Shown here: one piece after another, positions 34,210-35,272 of the stretch | Numbering within the stretch: position 1 is the stretch's first letter | How the letters are laid out: each line of letters opens with the position of its first letter | Assembly (NCBI GenBank): GCA_044375415.1 | Contig: JBILMS010000034.1 | Location: 1-35,272, forward strand | Direction of reading: 5' to 3' | DNA: 35,272 nt | Source: JAWXBG01 sp044375415 | GTDB taxonomy: Bacteria > Bacteroidota > Bacteroidia > Flavobacteriales_D > Sanyastnellaceae | Notes under the pieces: generated by a model | The model's database searches: none | Seen by the model: only the letters and a program-made list of their open reading frames with translations | Told to the model about the DNA's origin: nothing | Position numbers and translations under genes: made by a program

Positions 34210-34232
34210 CCCCCTGAGCTTGTCGAAGGGGG
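34210..34232. repeat. REP-like hairpin CCCCTGAG-CTTGTCGAAGGGG
   Basis: CCCCC and GGGGG arms enclose CTGAGCTTGTCGAAG, a sequence seen as an intergenic palindrome in many genomes. A related half (GACAAGCTCAGGGG) is at about 4855-4869 on the other strand. Confidence 0.6.
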
Positions 34233-34320
34233 GATGATTTGGATACGTTCTTTATGTTAGTGAGTGTTTTTCAACGGGCTTCAGCCCATTTTATTCGAAT
34301 TCCATTTGGTATAATGATAG

Positions 34321-34353
34321 TTGTCGAGCCCGGTGGCTTCAGCCCCGGGTGAG
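34321..34353 (-). repeat. 33-bp palindromic repeat unit, second copy
   Basis: Reverse complement matches 4603-4635 at 32 of 33 positions. The one difference lies at the centre of the palindrome (CTGAAG instead of CTTAAG). Confidence 0.75.
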
Positions 34354-34354
34354 T

Positions 34355-34417
34355 TGGGGATTTCGTTTCGATTGACGATTGTACTCTGATGGTTATGGGT
34401 GATGGATGATGGGTTAA
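34355..34417 (-). repeat. Intergenic module without AT tail
   Basis: Read on the minus strand it gives CCCATCATCCATCACCC, then AGAGTACAATCGTCAATCG and AACGAAATCCCC. It is the third form of the module at 4881-4947 and lies directly next to the 33-bp palindromic unit. Confidence 0.55.
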
Positions 34418-34544
34418 GGTTTGGCAGCTAGCCGTATCCTAGCGTTTGACTGTCCCCGAGCGCATTAGAGGGGCCGGCTTCGAAGCGATCGACTGTATTT
34501 TTACAATCGAAATCGAATTCGAAATAAAAAGATGTAGGAAACAT

Positions 34545-35045
34545 ATGCAACGACTTTCGAAAATTGTTTCTTGGACTTCCATTGTCCTTTTAAGCATATG
34601 GATATTGACTCCTATTTTCGGGACCTTCATACCTCTTGAATTCTCAAATAATCACGATGAATATATTTATGATAGTATTCGTTTTTTCGGAATTCCCATC
34701 GCAATTTTTCTAATATTGATAGGAGCTATAAAAAAGGAAGATACGTATAGAATTATAGTCACTAAAGCTTTCACGGCTATTGGAATTTCTGCCTTTGCCG
34801 TATTCATAATGTTTATAACAGTATTTGCAGGGATGTGTGATAGTACTACACTCAAGGTGTTTTTTGAAAACAAACAATGTCCCACAACTAAAATTGTACA
34901 ACGAAGCTTTGGCTGTGGAGCAACAGACAGTTCACCGGCAATAATGAAGGTATCTCAAATCCGAGAAATTACACCTTATTTAATTTGGGTAACAAGCGTT
35001 GACACTAATCAAATTGATAAAAGTGAGTGGAATAGAATAGAGTAA
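34545..35045 (+). CDS. Small AT-rich membrane protein, function unknown
   Basis: The 166-residue product starts MQRLSKIVSWTSIVLLSIWI and has three hydrophobic stretches (IVSWTSIVLLSIWILTPIFG, FFGIPIAIFLILIGAI, AFTAIGISAFAVFIMFITVF) followed by a polar, cysteine-containing C-terminal half (GMCDST, KQCPTT, FGCGAT). I do not recognise the family. It is more AT-rich than most genes here and is flanked on both sides by intergenic repeats, hinting at recent acquisition. A GTG or TTG start at 34446 would extend into repeat-like DNA, so I prefer the ATG at 34545. Confidence 0.55.
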   Translation: MQRLSKIVSWTSIVLLSIWILTPIFGTFIPLEFSNNHDEYIYDSIRFFGIPIAIFLILIGAIKKEDTYRIIVTKAFTAIGISAFAVFIMFITVFAGMCDSTTLKVFFENKQCPTTKIVQRSFGCGATDSSPAIMKVSQIREITPYLIWVTSVDTNQIDKSEWNRIE

Positions 35046-35063
35046 TCTGTTATTTCATTTAGC

Positions 35064-35121
35064 AACCATGTGGTCCAACGAAAACCCCACTCATAATTCA
35101 TAACTCATAATTCATAATTAA
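35064..35121 (+). repeat. AT-rich intergenic module, fourth copy
   Basis: CCAACGAAAACCCCACTCA followed by tandem TAATTCATAACTCATAATTC units. It matches the right-hand part of 4881-4947 in the same orientation, and ends next to the stop codon of the partial gene. Confidence 0.6.
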
Positions 35122-35126
35122 AAATC

Positions 35127-35272
35127 TTACCGCGTCAGAACCACATGCCCTTGGGCTTCATGTGGAAAAGAGAGCAGATCATCGAATGAGATGATGTATT
35201 GATAGATACCATCTTCGGCGAAATGATCACTGCCATTTACGTTTCCCGACCATGCTTTGGAGGGATCGGTAG
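35127..35272 (-). CDS. C-terminal end of a protein with gliding-motility/T9SS type B (CHU_C-like) sorting domain (partial)
   Basis: Minus-strand frame open to the window edge; the last 47 residues are visible, ending with TAA at 35127-35129. The residues TDPSKAWSGNVNGSD, AEDGIYQYIISFDD and the ending GHVVLTR follow the usual pattern of the gliding-motility-associated C-terminal domain (W-x-G-x-x-N-G, G-x-Y-x-Y, G-H-V-x-L-x-R). These domains occur on very large surface proteins exported by the type IX system. What precedes it lies outside the window. Confidence 0.78.
   Translation of the reverse strand, partial: TDPSKAWSGNVNGSDHFAEDGIYQYIISFDDLLSFPHEAQGHVVLTR

Larger units (their letters stand above)
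34123..34544. other. Repeat-rich intergenic region after pgmB
   Basis: About 420 bp with no credible gene. It holds an inverted copy of the AT-rich module (34126-34200), a hairpin of the CCCCTGAGCTTGTCGAAGGGG type (34210-34232), the small palindrome CGGGCTTCAGCCCAT (34274-34289), the 33-bp palindromic unit (34321-34353) and another partial module (34355-34417). The arrangement suggests stacking of mobile or recombining elements. Confidence 0.7.

Overview
The window looks like a chromosomal segment of an environmental member of the Bacteroidota, probably in or near the Flavobacteriales. The signs are two type IX secretion sorting domains (a type A C-terminal domain near 19.3 kb and the end of a gliding-motility/CHU_C-type domain at the right edge), promoter boxes of the TAnnTTTG type, A-rich leaders in place of Shine-Dalgarno sequences, and families typical of the phylum (DUF4294, DUF2797, DUF4369-thioredoxin proteins, a Reg_prop/Y_Y_Y sensor, an AraR-like NrtR regulator). 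No rRNA, tRNA, CRISPR array, transposase or phage gene was seen.

Layout. 0-4.2 kb: fmt, a GH65 disaccharide phosphorylase (probably maltose phosphorylase) and a convergent membrane protein. 4.2-8.3 kb: two repeat-rich intergenic regions around a DEAD-box RNA helicase with a long leader, then a small metal-binding (HMA) protein. 8.3-13.5 kb: a minus-strand run with an ATE1-like transferase, a methyltransferase, and a compact operon of CoA pyrophosphatase, TPR lipid/secretory-type protein, ECF sigma factor and membrane anti-sigma-like protein. 13.5-18.3 kb: aat, hisS, a possible 27-residue membrane peptide, a WD40 protein, a DUF2797 protein and a thioredoxin-like protein. 18.3-27.6 kb: secreted or envelope proteins and a large sensor that fuses a two-component-type beta-propeller to a class III adenylyl cyclase. 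27.6-34.1 kb: a biotin carboxylase and an NrtR-family regulator, divergent from a five-gene operon pfkA, gap, BadF-type sugar kinase, methylglyoxal-synthase-like protein and beta-phosphoglucomutase. 34.1-35.3 kb: more intergenic repeats, a small membrane protein and the partial CHU_C gene.

Main result of the hunt. The same 17-bp palindrome, AGTGTA-N5-TACACT followed by AAG, occurs upstream of the GH65 phosphorylase (1039-1055) and of pfkA (30114-30130), 29 kb apart, and the pfkA copy lies in the divergent region next to the NrtR-family regulator. The two ends of the window therefore look like one regulon: GH65 would release beta-glucose 1-phosphate, the beta-phosphoglucomutase at the end of the pfkA operon would convert it to glucose 6-phosphate, and PfkA/GapDH would carry it down glycolysis. 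The operon also holds a methylglyoxal-synthase homologue that lacks key catalytic residues, which may have become a sensor or regulator. Other notable items are repeated intergenic elements whose hairpin stems differ in sequence but keep their pairing, a leader ORF ahead of the helicase, and two aminoacyl-tRNA-protein transferases close together. All assignments come from reading the sequence and recalling family motifs; no search was run.
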